A stretch of DNA of 64,000 bases from Bacteroidales bacterium UBA6851 (GTDB taxonomy: Bacteria; Bacteroidota; Bacteroidia; Bacteroidales; UBA932). The DNA lies in the NCBI GenBank assembly GCA_002451795.1, contig DKDJ01000012.1, positions 24,982-88,981 on the forward strand, given 5' to 3'. Positions 24,261-33,358 of the stretch are shown here, piece by piece (within the stretch, counting starts at the first letter, position 1; each line of letters starts with the position of its first letter). The notes beneath the pieces were generated by a model. That model was given only the letters and a program-made list of their open reading frames with translations. It had not been told where the DNA came from and ran no database searches. The translations under genes and the position numbers were made by a program.

Positions 24261-25625
24261 ATGGCTAAAGTACAAAAAGACCAGACAATTTACGATGCCC
24301 GGACCCTTGGGGCGGGCAAGATGATGATTCTCGGACTTCAGCATCTCTTTGCTATGTTCGGAGCAACTATCCTTGTACCGGTAATTACCGGACTCTCTGT
24401 ATCCGCAACACTCCTTTTTGCAGGTATCGGTACGCTTCTGTTCCATCTATGCACGAAGATGAAAGTTCCGGCATTCCTTGGATCGTCATTTGCGTTCCTT
24501 GGTGGTTATGCTGCTGTTACTCAGATGGGAATGGCTAAAGGAATGACTCTTGCGCAGTCTCTTCCGTACGCATGTATAGGCGTGTTCTGTGCCGGGCTGC
24601 TTTATTTTGTCCTTGCAGGACTTTTTGCCGCTTTCGGAGCTAAGAAGGTCATGCGCTTCTTCCCTCCTGTGGTGACTGGACCGATCATCATTGCCATCGG
24701 GCTTACTCTTTCTGGCTCTGCTATACAGAACTGCAGCCAGAATTGGTGGATTGCTATTCTTGCAGTGGCTATCATCGTAGTTTGCAACATCTGGGGCCGC
24801 GGTATGATTAAAATCGTGCCGATTCTTCTTGGTGTGCTCGGCTCATATATTGTCGCGGCATGCTTTGGCCAGGTGGATTTCACATCGGTTAAGGAAGCTG
24901 CCTGGGTAGGGCTTCCGTTTGCATGGGAGAATACGACATTCGCTGTGTTCCATAATCCTGATTGGGGGCTTGTAGTGGCTGCCATTATTGCCATTCTGCC
25001 TATTTCTCTTGCAACTATGGTGGAGCATATCGGGGATATGTGTGCTATTTCCTCTACGACAGGGGTCAACTATCTCGAGGATCCGGGGCTGCATCGCACC
25101 CTTATGGGTGATGGCCTGGCCACATCCATTGCATCCCTTTTCGGTGCACCTGCCAACACTACATACGGTGAGAATACAGGAGTGCTTAATATCACCAAGG
25201 TGTTTGATCCGCGAGTAATACGTATTGCCGCAGTGTTTGCCATCATCCTTTCATTCTGCCCTAAGTTCGCCGCTCTCGTCGGGGTGATGCCTACTGCTAC
25301 CATAGGCGGCGTCTCTCTTGTGCTTTATGGTATGATATCGGCAGTTGGTGTCCGCAATATCGTAGAGAATCGTGTGGATTTTACCGTGTCAAGAAATCTT
25401 CTTATCGCAGCCATTATCTTGGTACTCGCAATAGGCATTAAGTATGGCGCCAATGATGCTATCAGTATAGGGTTTACTACTCTCAGCGGACTTGCCACCG
25501 CTGCTCTTGTCGGTATTGTTCTCAATGCCATCCTTCCTGGCAATGACTATGAGTTCGGCAAAAGCAGTGTCGGTGACCGTTCCGCAGATTTCGGTAGTGC
25601 CTCTATCCCTGATGACAAGGACTGA
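24261..25625 (+). CDS. uraA: Uracil permease (NCS2 family)
   Basis: A 454-residue membrane transporter of the nucleobase:cation symporter 2 family, with ~14 helices. It carries LGLQHLFAMFGATILVPVITGL-type N-terminal sequence, TMVEHIGDMCAISSTTGVNY, and the uracil-type motif APANTTYGENTGVLNITKV. The TTYGEN form and the N-terminus match UraA/PyrP rather than the xanthine permease at 4897-6195. It imports uracil with protons. It lies 2 bp after nrdG, so pyrimidine uptake may be co-expressed with deoxynucleotide synthesis. Confidence 0.88.
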   Translation: MAKVQKDQTIYDARTLGAGKMMILGLQHLFAMFGATILVPVITGLSVSATLLFAGIGTLLFHLCTKMKVPAFLGSSFAFLGGYAAVTQMGMAKGMTLAQSLPYACIGVFCAGLLYFVLAGLFAAFGAKKVMRFFPPVVTGPIIIAIGLTLSGSAIQNCSQNWWIAILAVAIIVVCNIWGRGMIKIVPILLGVLGSYIVAACFGQVDFTSVKEAAWVGLPFAWENTTFAVFHNPDWGLVVAAIIAILPISLATMVEHIGDMCAISSTTGVNYLEDPGLHRTLMGDGLATSIASLFGAPANTTYGENTGVLNITKVFDPRVIRIAAVFAIILSFCPKFAALVGVMPTATIGGVSLVLYGMISAVGVRNIVENRVDFTVSRNLLIAAIILVLAIGIKYGANDAISIGFTTLSGLATAALVGIVLNAILPGNDYEFGKSSVGDRSADFGSASIPDDKD

Positions 25626-25629
25626 AGGG

Positions 25630-27555
25630 CTACTTCAGTACTATAACGAGGCCGTCGTTGGCTAGAATCTTTATAGGTTTCTTGTAATTGCCGATACTTG
25701 AAAGCCCATCTTTGGCGGTGCCAAGAACTGAGGCTTTGCCTCCGAATTGAGCCTCAAGAGCCTTGATATCAACAAGGAATGGCTCTTCTGAAGCATTCAC
25801 CGCACCGATATACCATGTGTCGCCGTGCCTTCTGGCAATGGCGACATTTTTTCCTGGTTCGCCTGCGATATAGCGAGTGTCATCCCATGTGGTAGGTACC
25901 TCGCGTAGGAAATCAAGCGCCGCAGCCGGCGCGTCTTGTAGATTATTAGGTGCAATCGCGAAGTTCTGGATAGGGTTCTGGAAGAGCACTGCCGTTGCTA
26001 GTTCGAAAGCATCAGTAGTGCGTCTGATAGTACCTCTTGCGTGTCCGTTGGCATCTGGCTTGCCGTTGTTACGTTCTAGCCTTTTGTTGAGGAAAGTGCC
26101 TCCAAATTCCATACAGCCAATGGTGTTGCGGATGTATGGGTAGAGACTTGCATGTATGGACTCCTGGTCGCATTCATATTGGCCGAAAATCAGGTTTTCT
26201 GATGCTCTTACGGCTTCGCTTCCTACGTAGTTAGGGTACATTCTCTCCCAGCCCCTCGGGATGGTGCATCCATGGAAGATTACCATCAGTTCATGGTCAT
26301 CCGCATCGCTGAGGATGCTTTCGTATAGTGCCATGGTCTCTTGCTTGTCGCCTCCGAAGAAATCGACTTTGATACCTTTGACGCCTATGCTTTGGAGCCA
26401 GTCCATCTCTTTCTTTCGTGCGATATGATCACACATGATGTTGGTCGGCCCTTGGGTGATGTCGTTCCACCAGCCGCTTGACGAGTACCATAGGAACAGG
26501 TCTACTCCCTTATTGCGCGCGTATCTGGCGAGTTCTGACATTCTCTCTCGTCCGATGTTCGTGTCCCAAAAGTTGTCTATAAGGCAGTATTGGAAGTTCA
26601 TGGCGGAGGCCAAATCTATGTACTTTACCTGATCGTCATAGTTGATACTCTCGTCCTGCCACAAGATCCAACTCCATGTTCCCTTACCGAAGATATATTT
26701 GTGACTGCTTTCATATTTTGGTTCAACAACGTCGAAAGTAATGGTAGTCTCCACTATCGGGGCAATGTCGGAACCTACTGTGATAGTTCTCCATGCTGTG
26801 CTGCCCGGGAGAGAGAAGGCGGGCTCTGAGGTGCCGTTACCGTTGTTCTCTTCAGGCATCGGGAATTCTATACGGTATCCTTCGCCTTTGCGGTATTCGC
26901 CGAGTCTTGAACCGCAGTATCTGCTATCTACTCCAGTCTCGCTGACGAGAACCCAACCATCACCGGCCACCTTAAAGAGGCATGGAAACGTATATCCGTG
27001 TCCGAACTCGGAAGGTGTATCCATGAGGGCTCCCGGCTTGTAGTATTCTTCGTAACTAGGCTTCGTCCGTTTCCAGCCTACCATAGCATCACTCTGCGGG
27101 CATAGATAGGTGGTGGTGCCATTTGGAAAATTGAAACTGGTACACTCTCTCATTACTCGGATGCTTCCAGTCTCAGAATCTTTAGGAACAAGATATCTGA
27201 AGGCTATATCATTGTTGCTGATGTGCCATTCGATATCCAGCGGATGACCGTCCGGAGTAGTGCAGTGAACTATGGTCCGGCGTGCTTCCTTGGAAATATG
27301 GCTCTTTTTGATACGATCCAGGCTATAGTCAACCTTTATGTCTTCCGTATCCTGGCCTGTGAATTTCAGAAAACTATAGTCTCTGAAGTTCCCTTTGAGT
27401 CCGAGTGCTGAGAAATCCATCATCTGATGTCCGCAATATTCCACGGAGTACCGAAGTTCGGACTCTTGCGACTGCGCCAATTTGACTGTCAACTTCCCAT
27501 CTGGACTGCTTAGGATGGTAGATAAACTAAAAAGTAGAGTAAATAAGAGGTTCAT
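25630..27555 (-). CDS. GH97 glycoside hydrolase, probable retaining alpha-galactosidase type
   Basis: From ATG 27555 the product has 641 residues: a signal peptide (MNLLFTLLFSLSTILS), an N-terminal beta-sandwich beginning SSPDGKLTVKL and a TIM barrel (YCLIDNFWDTNIGRERMSEL, VDLFLWYSSSGWWND). GIKVDFFGGD carries an Asp where retaining GH97 enzymes have their nucleophile; the inverting SusB type lacks it. TIRRTTDAFELATAVLFQNP is also typical of the family. An alpha-galactosidase-like specificity is inferred from this Asp alone. The upstream ATG at 27588 lies in the promoter. The gene stands alone, divergent from the aminotransferase gene, and ends 4 bp from the convergent uracil permease. Confidence 0.88.
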   Translation of the reverse strand: MNLLFTLLFSLSTILSSPDGKLTVKLAQSQESELRYSVEYCGHQMMDFSALGLKGNFRDYSFLKFTGQDTEDIKVDYSLDRIKKSHISKEARRTIVHCTTPDGHPLDIEWHISNNDIAFRYLVPKDSETGSIRVMRECTSFNFPNGTTTYLCPQSDAMVGWKRTKPSYEEYYKPGALMDTPSEFGHGYTFPCLFKVAGDGWVLVSETGVDSRYCGSRLGEYRKGEGYRIEFPMPEENNGNGTSEPAFSLPGSTAWRTITVGSDIAPIVETTITFDVVEPKYESSHKYIFGKGTWSWILWQDESINYDDQVKYIDLASAMNFQYCLIDNFWDTNIGRERMSELARYARNKGVDLFLWYSSSGWWNDITQGPTNIMCDHIARKKEMDWLQSIGVKGIKVDFFGGDKQETMALYESILSDADDHELMVIFHGCTIPRGWERMYPNYVGSEAVRASENLIFGQYECDQESIHASLYPYIRNTIGCMEFGGTFLNKRLERNNGKPDANGHARGTIRRTTDAFELATAVLFQNPIQNFAIAPNNLQDAPAAALDFLREVPTTWDDTRYIAGEPGKNVAIARRHGDTWYIGAVNASEEPFLVDIKALEAQFGGKASVLGTAKDGLSSIGNYKKPIKILANDGLVIVLK

Positions 27556-27581
27556 ATTTGGTTTTTTAATAATAGTGTGTG

Positions 27582-27609
27582 CAAACATAGGAAAAAAAAT
27601 CTAATTTTG
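27582..27609. promoter_or_regulatory. Divergent -7 elements for GH97 and aminotransferase genes
   Basis: TATGTTTG on the minus strand (27589-27582) serves the GH97 gene; TAATTTTG on the plus strand (27602-27609) serves the aminotransferase gene. Neither has a clear -33 TTG. Confidence 0.45.
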
Positions 27610-27668
27610 CGATTGGGCAGTTTGTATGGGCTGCTATATTTGGACAATTTTTAAAAAGAACTTTACGT

Positions 27669-28865
27669 ATGAAAATATCAGATAGGGCAGACAGTATGCC
27701 TTTCTCTCCGATTCGCAAGCTTGCACCGTATGCCGATGCCGCTAAAAGAAATGGGGTTAAAGTTTATCATCTCAATATTGGGCAGCCAGATATCAAAACC
27801 CCACAGTGTGCGCTTGATGCGCTGAAGAGTATTGACAGGACTATCCTTGAATATAGCCCGTCTGATGGGTACCTCTCGCTCCGAACAGAAATGGTGAAGT
27901 ATTACGCTGAGTTCGGAATATATCTTTCTCCAGATGAAATTATTATCACTGCGGGTGGGTCGGAAGCAGTGTTGTTCGCGTTTCTTGCATGTCTTGATCC
28001 GGGGGATGAAATTATCGTCACTGATCCATTCTATGCCAACTATATGGCTTTCGCTATATCAGTGGGAGCCGTTATCAAAAGTGTCAAGACTCATATTGAG
28101 AACGGATTCAGACTTCCATCCATTGAGGATTTTGAAGCTAAAATTACCGACCGCACCAAGGCTATCCTGATATGTAACCCCAATAATCCTACTGGTTACC
28201 TATATACCCGTAAGGAGATGCAGCAGCTTAGGGATATTGTAAAGAAACACAATCTTTTCCTTTTTAGTGATGAGGTGTATAGGGAGTTTATCTATACTGG
28301 AATGCCATATATTTCAGCCTTTCACCTTGAGGGGATAGAGGAGAATGTTGTGCTGTTTGATTCCGTTTCTAAACGGTATTCTGAGTGTGGAACGAGAATC
28401 GGATGTCTATGTACCAAGAACAAGGCTGTGCATGAAGCGGTGATGAAATTCTGCCAGGCAAGACTTTCACCTCCTCTGCTTGGACAGATAGTGGCTCAGG
28501 CCTCTATTAGTGTCCCGAAAGATTATCTCTCAGGAGTATATGAGGAGTATCTTGATAGAAGAAATTTTCTTATTGATGGACTCAATAAGATACCAGGCGT
28601 CTATTCTCCTATTCCTATGGGGGCATTTTATACAATGGCAAAACTTCCCGTCGATGACGCGGAGAAATTCTGCATTTGGTGTCTCAACGAGTTCCGCTAT
28701 GAGGGGGAGACCGTAATGTTGGCACCCGCTTATGGCTTCTATACTGAAGAAGGGGAGGGACGCCAGGAGGTTCGAATAGCTTATGTGTTGTGTAAAGAAG
28801 ACTTGGCTAGGGCACTTCTGGTACTCAGAAAAGCACTAGAAAAATACCCAGGGCGGCAGGATTAG
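27669..28865 (+). CDS. PLP-dependent aminotransferase (aspartate aminotransferase-like)
   Basis: A 398-residue class I/II aminotransferase of fold type I. HLNIGQPDIKTPQ is the N-terminal substrate-side loop, ITAGGSEAVLFAFLAC the cofactor phosphate region, NPNNPTGYLYTR the conserved Asn-Pro segment, SDEVYREFIY carries the PLP-nitrogen Asp, and SVSKRYSECGTRIG places the Schiff-base Lys at 235. Relatives are annotated as aspartate or broad-specificity aminotransferases; the exact substrate is not set by the sequence. It has its own promoter and overlaps the convergent small gene by 4 bp at its end. Confidence 0.88.
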   Translation: MKISDRADSMPFSPIRKLAPYADAAKRNGVKVYHLNIGQPDIKTPQCALDALKSIDRTILEYSPSDGYLSLRTEMVKYYAEFGIYLSPDEIIITAGGSEAVLFAFLACLDPGDEIIVTDPFYANYMAFAISVGAVIKSVKTHIENGFRLPSIEDFEAKITDRTKAILICNPNNPTGYLYTRKEMQQLRDIVKKHNLFLFSDEVYREFIYTGMPYISAFHLEGIEENVVLFDSVSKRYSECGTRIGCLCTKNKAVHEAVMKFCQARLSPPLLGQIVAQASISVPKDYLSGVYEEYLDRRNFLIDGLNKIPGVYSPIPMGAFYTMAKLPVDDAEKFCIWCLNEFRYEGETVMLAPAYGFYTEEGEGRQEVRIAYVLCKEDLARALLVLRKALEKYPGRQD

Positions 28866-29236
28866 ACTGTCTGCCTGAAAAATGTCAAGGTGACTGTGTC
28901 AGGCGTATCATGATCAATGTGACAGGATAGTTTGAGCTCTGCTGCTTTTAGCACCATAATCATAACTTTCTGCCCGAGTATGAAAGTGTCACTGCATTGT
29001 GCTCTTATGCTCGCTGATGCTTCCTCAGGCGATAGTGTGCACTCTCCTGCAAGGATCCTTGCGCTTCTTGCTATCGCATCTAGTTGTGCCTGCTTTACCG
29101 TGTAAGCTTCGTCGGCTCGTCCGGTACATGAGGCTATGCGTTTGATAAGCGTATCCAGAGACGGATTGACTTTGATGACTGAGGACTTTCCTGAGTGCAG
29201 TTCGGCTTCTCTTCTTTCTAAGTAATTATCTGCCAT
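28862..29236 (-). CDS. Conserved hypothetical protein, 124 aa
   Basis: A soluble 124-residue protein with no signal peptide or membrane segment. The start MADNYLERREAELHSGK resembles N-termini of small Bacteroidales proteins, but I do not recognise a family. The body is mostly helical (LDTLIKRIASCTGRADEAY, KQAQLDAIARSARILAGECT), with a beta-rich end (DTVTLTFFRQTV). It is a single gene, convergent with the aminotransferase gene (4-bp overlap) and divergent from the outer-membrane operon at 29304. Confidence 0.6.
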   Translation of the reverse strand: MADNYLERREAELHSGKSSVIKVNPSLDTLIKRIASCTGRADEAYTVKQAQLDAIARSARILAGECTLSPEEASASIRAQCSDTFILGQKVMIMVLKAAELKLSCHIDHDTPDTVTLTFFRQTV

Positions 29237-29303
29237 TATACTATTTGCGAAATTAGATTATAAAGATAATGAAAAAAGTCGTATCTTCGCAAACTAATCA
29301 AGT

Positions 29304-30107
29304 ATGAGAAGATTACTCTTATCCGTTATTGTCCTTATTCTGTCTGGCTCTTTGGCAAGGGCTCAATTTACAGATTGTTCAAGTGGCCTGCTTCAGATGC
29401 CGTCAGCTCTGATGCAGGAGGATGGCACGTTCATGATTACGAATAATTTTCTCAACAGGCATTCTCTTCCTGCTTCTGGGTGGTCGTACAATACTTTTTC
29501 GTATGGCTTCAACGTTACTTTCTGGGATAGGCTTGAGGTTGGGTACGTGTGTACGGTTTTCGATGGAAAGAAAGTTGGCACAGGGTCGGATCGCACTATG
29601 ATAATGTTCAATCAGGATAGGCATTTCCTCGGAAAGTTCCAGTTCCTAAAGGAAGGCGAGTTTGGACTTGACTGGATACCTGCCTTCGCTGTGGGTGTGA
29701 GTGACCCGACGACTGGGTCATCTGAGAATGGATATGTGGATGGAAATGTGGAAGGAACTGGAAATGGATACTTTAACCGTATGTATGCCGCCCTTTCAAA
29801 GACTTTCAATACTTCCTGGGGACGTATAGGCGCGCATTTGGCATATCAGTATAATAGGAGACGTGATTATCCGCTCAACGGTCCGTGCGCTGCCGTAACT
29901 TGGGAGCCTGTATGGCTTGAAAACTGCTTTGTCTTGGACGGTATGCGGCTTATTGCCGAGTATGATTCAAGAACTGTTAATCTAGGCATGATTGCTTCAA
30001 TATGGAACGGTCGTTTTGAAGCAATGTTTGAACTTCAGAACTTCAGGTGGATTAACTTCGGGGCAAGATTTAAAGTGAGACTAAACAAAAACAATAAAGA
30101 ACAATGA
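29304..30107 (+). CDS. YjbH-like outer-membrane protein (N-terminal part type)
   Basis: A 267-residue exported protein with a signal peptide (MRRLLLSVIVLILSGSLARA). The mature start QFTDCSSGLLQMPSALMQEDGTFMITNN resembles the first section of YjbH/DUF940 proteins, which are involved in exopolysaccharide export. It continues as amphipathic beta-strands (SYGFNVTFWDRLEVGYVC, FGLDWIPAFAVGVSD, AYQYNRRRDYP). It heads a three-gene operon and overlaps the next gene by 4 bp. A TATCTTCG element lies upstream near 29280. A role in surface polysaccharide transport is inferred from family only. Confidence 0.6.
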   Translation: MRRLLLSVIVLILSGSLARAQFTDCSSGLLQMPSALMQEDGTFMITNNFLNRHSLPASGWSYNTFSYGFNVTFWDRLEVGYVCTVFDGKKVGTGSDRTMIMFNQDRHFLGKFQFLKEGEFGLDWIPAFAVGVSDPTTGSSENGYVDGNVEGTGNGYFNRMYAALSKTFNTSWGRIGAHLAYQYNRRRDYPLNGPCAAVTWEPVWLENCFVLDGMRLIAEYDSRTVNLGMIASIWNGRFEAMFELQNFRWINFGARFKVRLNKNNKEQ

Positions 30108-30997
30108 TGAAAATGAAAAAACTTATTGCTATTGTTGTTGCATCTGTCAGCAGCATTTCTGTCGTGAGCGCTCAGCAAGCGTTCAAAAGTCTTGCCATTG
30201 GGTTTGAAGCTGGAACCACTGGACTTGGAGTTGAAATTGCTATTCCTGTCGTGACCGACAGAATCGTTCTCAAAGGTGGACTGACGGCCCCATCATTGAC
30301 TTATCCTTTCTCATTCAACGCAGATATGCAGATTGTTAATGATGAGATTGCCAGTGCCAATAACTATCTTTCACAAGTTGGAGCTGAGGATCGGATTAAT
30401 ACTCGTTTCTCTGATCTGTCGCTTACGGCGACGCCTACGTTGAATCTCAGCACTGCACGTCTGCTCGTGGAGCTTTATCCATTCAAGCGGAGTTCTTTCC
30501 ATATCACCGCTGGTGCTTATCTGGGAATGGGGGATAAGTTCCTTTCTGCTTCATTGCAGTCGGATGAAGTATTTGTTTCGGAACTTAATAGTCTCAGAGC
30601 GGAAGTTGAATCTATAAACGAGAAATACTCATCTCTGCCTGGTTACTCTCCGGTGGATGTTACTGCCAGCTCATTCAATTTTAACGGTACCACATATATG
30701 GTCCGCGAAGCGGGTGGGAAAGCGACCATTGATGCGGAGTTGGAGGTGGCAAAGTTCAGACCATATCTTGGCATCGGTTTCGGACGGAGTATGCCTAAAG
30801 GTCACCTGGGCTTTCAATTTGATATGGGACTATGGTATCATGGAAGTATGTCGCTCGTGTCTGACAATGAAGTGACTTTCGACCCGGCTGCTCCTGATGT
30901 GACCCCGGACATCACAGGCCTCGAAAATATTGACTTCCAGAAAGTGCTTATGTTTTATCCTCATGTTGCACTTCGTCTTATTTATAAGATATTTTGA
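30104..30997 (+). CDS. Outer-membrane beta-barrel protein, unrecognised
   Basis: A 297-residue exported protein: MMKMKKLIAIVVASVSSISVVSA is a signal peptide, then alternating hydrophobic strands (FKSLAIGFEAGTTGLGVEIA, RPYLGIGFGRSMPKGHLGFQ) and an end with VALRLIYKIF, whose terminal Phe suits an outer-membrane barrel. A central region (residues ~165-190) is probably helical. No catalytic motif is seen. It lies between two YjbH-like genes (4-bp overlap before, 34 bp after), so it probably works with them. Confidence 0.6.
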   Translation: MMKMKKLIAIVVASVSSISVVSAQQAFKSLAIGFEAGTTGLGVEIAIPVVTDRIVLKGGLTAPSLTYPFSFNADMQIVNDEIASANNYLSQVGAEDRINTRFSDLSLTATPTLNLSTARLLVELYPFKRSSFHITAGAYLGMGDKFLSASLQSDEVFVSELNSLRAEVESINEKYSSLPGYSPVDVTASSFNFNGTTYMVREAGGKATIDAELEVAKFRPYLGIGFGRSMPKGHLGFQFDMGLWYHGSMSLVSDNEVTFDPAAPDVTPDITGLENIDFQKVLMFYPHVALRLIYKIF

Positions 30998-31031
30998 TGT
31001 GCGGATAGTGGGGATTGAGTAGAAGATAGGG

Positions 31032-32201
31032 ATGAAAAGAATATTGGCGTCAGTACTGGTATTTATCTGGTCGGTCGCTCTCCTGGCGGCTGATATCGAT
31101 GGTATTGTGCATAGGCTTGAGGGTGCCGGATTTGCAGACATACGTGCTGCTCAGACAGACGAATATGTGGTGGTGGCGCTGTCCTGCGATTCATATAGGC
31201 TTCCTGTCGAAGGTCTTGCCCGCGCCAGACAGATTCTGGAGGGGGCGCTTGCGGACGAGGATATAATGATTAAGGTCATCTGTACGGACAGGAATGTTCC
31301 ACAGGTCACCATGACATATAACCCTTCATCCGGCAGGTGGCACACTACACGAAACCTTGATGAGAGTTGGGATGTGGTCAAGGTAGAGCCAAGGACGGCG
31401 AGCTCAATAGGACGCTCGGAGCTGCTTTTCTATCCTCAGATTACCATTAAGAATCTTATTATCAATCAGGTATACCAATCTCTTTTTCAGATTTCTCCAG
31501 CATTTGAGGTGTCGCTTTGGCCGGGGATGAAGTTCTCATACCAGCTCAAGTATCCGATTTTTAATGATGGTTTTGATGTCTCTGAAAGTAGGGTGCACCC
31601 TGGCATGATCACATTGTCTCAGTCGTTTAGGGATCCATGGCACCTAAATGTCTTCGGGAAGGTTACGGCAGGAGTGTTCTCGTCGAACCGTTATGGACTT
31701 GCTTTGGAAGCGTGGTACTATTTCCCTGGTGAGAGGTTCTCGGTGGATGCTCAGGTTGCCATGATGGCAAATTGCCTTTTCGATGGATTCGTGTTCAAGT
31801 ATGACAAGCATCCGTATCTCAGGTGGAATGTGGCGCTCAATTATTACTATCCTCCATTGGATACGCAGTTCACGCTTCGTATGCAGAAGTTCCTGCTTGG
31901 AGATGTGGGCTTGAAGTATGAGATGATAAGACATTTCGACAGGTGCTCTATTGGCCTGTATGCAGAGAAATCCAAAATCGCACAGCTCAATGTGGGATTC
32001 CGTTTTCAGGTCTCCATACCGCCATATAGGATGAAAAGGCGCGGATATGCTCCAAGGGTGAGCACGTCCACCGCTATGGGTATGTCTTACAATTCCAACA
32101 ACGAGCAGTTCTACTATAAGGAATTCCGTACGGAAGCTTCGGACAATATATTATGGAAAAACGCTTTTAACCCATTCTTTATTGACTCTCATGCACGGTA
32201 G
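31032..32201 (+). CDS. YjbH-like outer-membrane protein (C-terminal part type)
   Basis: A 389-residue exported protein (signal peptide MKRILASVLVFIWSVALLA). Residues ~20-110 form an alpha/beta domain (VHRLEGAGFADIRAAQTDE), followed by a barrel rich in Tyr, Trp and Phe (SFRDPWHLNVFGKVTAGVF, WNVALNYYYPPLDTQFTLRM). The section around FSSNRYGLALEAWYYFPGERF resembles the C-terminal section of YjbH. Together with the gene at 29304 it looks like YjbH split into two polypeptides. No terminator was identified before the DUF3869 promoter at 32249. Confidence 0.6.
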   Translation: MKRILASVLVFIWSVALLAADIDGIVHRLEGAGFADIRAAQTDEYVVVALSCDSYRLPVEGLARARQILEGALADEDIMIKVICTDRNVPQVTMTYNPSSGRWHTTRNLDESWDVVKVEPRTASSIGRSELLFYPQITIKNLIINQVYQSLFQISPAFEVSLWPGMKFSYQLKYPIFNDGFDVSESRVHPGMITLSQSFRDPWHLNVFGKVTAGVFSSNRYGLALEAWYYFPGERFSVDAQVAMMANCLFDGFVFKYDKHPYLRWNVALNYYYPPLDTQFTLRMQKFLLGDVGLKYEMIRHFDRCSIGLYAEKSKIAQLNVGFRFQVSIPPYRMKRRGYAPRVSTSTAMGMSYNSNNEQFYYKEFRTEASDNILWKNAFNPFFIDSHAR

Positions 32202-32248
32202 TTGCCGTGTTTCAAATGTCTGATAATATGAGAGATGAATAATAATAT

Positions 32249-32279
32249 TTGTTTTTCTGAATTAATCGTTATACCTTTG
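32249..32279 (+). promoter_or_regulatory. Promoter of the DUF3869-ompA pair
   Basis: TTG (32249-32251), 20-bp spacer and TACCTTTG (32272-32279), about 75 bp before ATG 32354. Confidence 0.55.
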
Positions 32280-32353
32280 TTGGTTGTATAGTGTGGCCTT
32301 TAGTGGCTGCGCTTTTGAGAAGTAATTTGTTTAATGATTTAATACTCACTTTA

Positions 32354-33316
32354 ATGATGAAAAAACTTTTATCATTTGTTGCAATGGCAGGTCTTTTGGT
32401 GGCTTGCCAGCCGGAGAGCCTTGAGACTGCCTTTGAGGTAGGCGCTCCAGAGCTTAAAGTTACAGTTCACGTTCATGACGTGAATAGTCCTGCTCAAGAT
32501 ATTGCTTCTACTCTTTATGCGGGAGAGGATGGCAATAGCCTTACGTACGTTCTTCCTGAAACTCTTAAACTAAAAGAAAAAGACGGCGTAGTTGTTAATG
32601 GTAATGCTGTCGTATTCTCTTTTGTTGGTCAGAATGGAAAAGCACTCTCAAATGGTTCTATCACTTTTACTGCGAAGTATAAAGATGCTGATCCTAAATC
32701 TGAGGCTTTGAATTTCGATAAACTCCTTGCTGGTGGTGTGGCAAACTATGAGGTTAGTATCGTAGTAGGTAAGCCTGTTTCTGAGGTGACATTCGATGTT
32801 AAAGACGTTGTCGGGACTCCTACCACTAGTGTTTCTTACTTCAATCCTACTGATGGTCATGCTCTTACTGATCATAACGGCAAGAGTTGGGCCAAGAACC
32901 TTACTGAGTATCTCCTTAGCGGTACGGTAGTCTACACTTCAAAGGTGGGTAAGTTCGTTGATGAAAGTTCTATCAATAATGATTCACCTGTTTCAGCATA
33001 CAGGACCGCTGTTGAAGGTTATGTTAAGGCTTACAAGGCTAGTCAGGGTAGTGTTACTAATGATTTGAAGTTCGAGTTTACAGTTTCTGCTTGGTCATAT
33101 TACACTGTATATCAGACTGCAACCAAGGCTGAGCATACTGTGACTGTCCTTGCTGACGAGAAGGAGATTGGTAGCTTTAAGTATACTGATTACGCAAATC
33201 AGGTAGAATATGCTGAAATCGCTAACCCTGAGGGACACGGACACTATGTACATGGTCATGGTCATAGTCATGGCGGACATGACAATGCCGGTGGTGGACT
33301 CGTTTTCCCAGAGTAA
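32354..33316 (+). CDS. DUF3869-like lipoprotein with His-rich C-terminus
   Basis: From ATG 32354 (320 aa) the protein has a lipoprotein signal (LLSFVAMAGLLVACQ), then beta-rich sequence with DVNSPAQDIASTLYAG and NFDKLLAGGVANYEVSIVVG, which fits the Bacteroidales DUF3869 family. It ends in a histidine cluster, HGHYVHGHGHSHGGHDN, with eight His in 15 residues, probably able to bind metal ions. The upstream ATG at 32291 is just after the promoter and its extra residues are not signal-like. The gene is followed after 42 bp by an OmpA-family gene and is likely co-transcribed. Function is unknown. Confidence 0.65.
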   Translation: MMKKLLSFVAMAGLLVACQPESLETAFEVGAPELKVTVHVHDVNSPAQDIASTLYAGEDGNSLTYVLPETLKLKEKDGVVVNGNAVVFSFVGQNGKALSNGSITFTAKYKDADPKSEALNFDKLLAGGVANYEVSIVVGKPVSEVTFDVKDVVGTPTTSVSYFNPTDGHALTDHNGKSWAKNLTEYLLSGTVVYTSKVGKFVDESSINNDSPVSAYRTAVEGYVKAYKASQGSVTNDLKFEFTVSAWSYYTVYQTATKAEHTVTVLADEKEIGSFKYTDYANQVEYAEIANPEGHGHYVHGHGHSHGGHDNAGGGLVFPE

Positions 33317-33358
33317 TGTCCCATTAGTAGTGTTTAACAGAATAAAATTGAAATAGAT

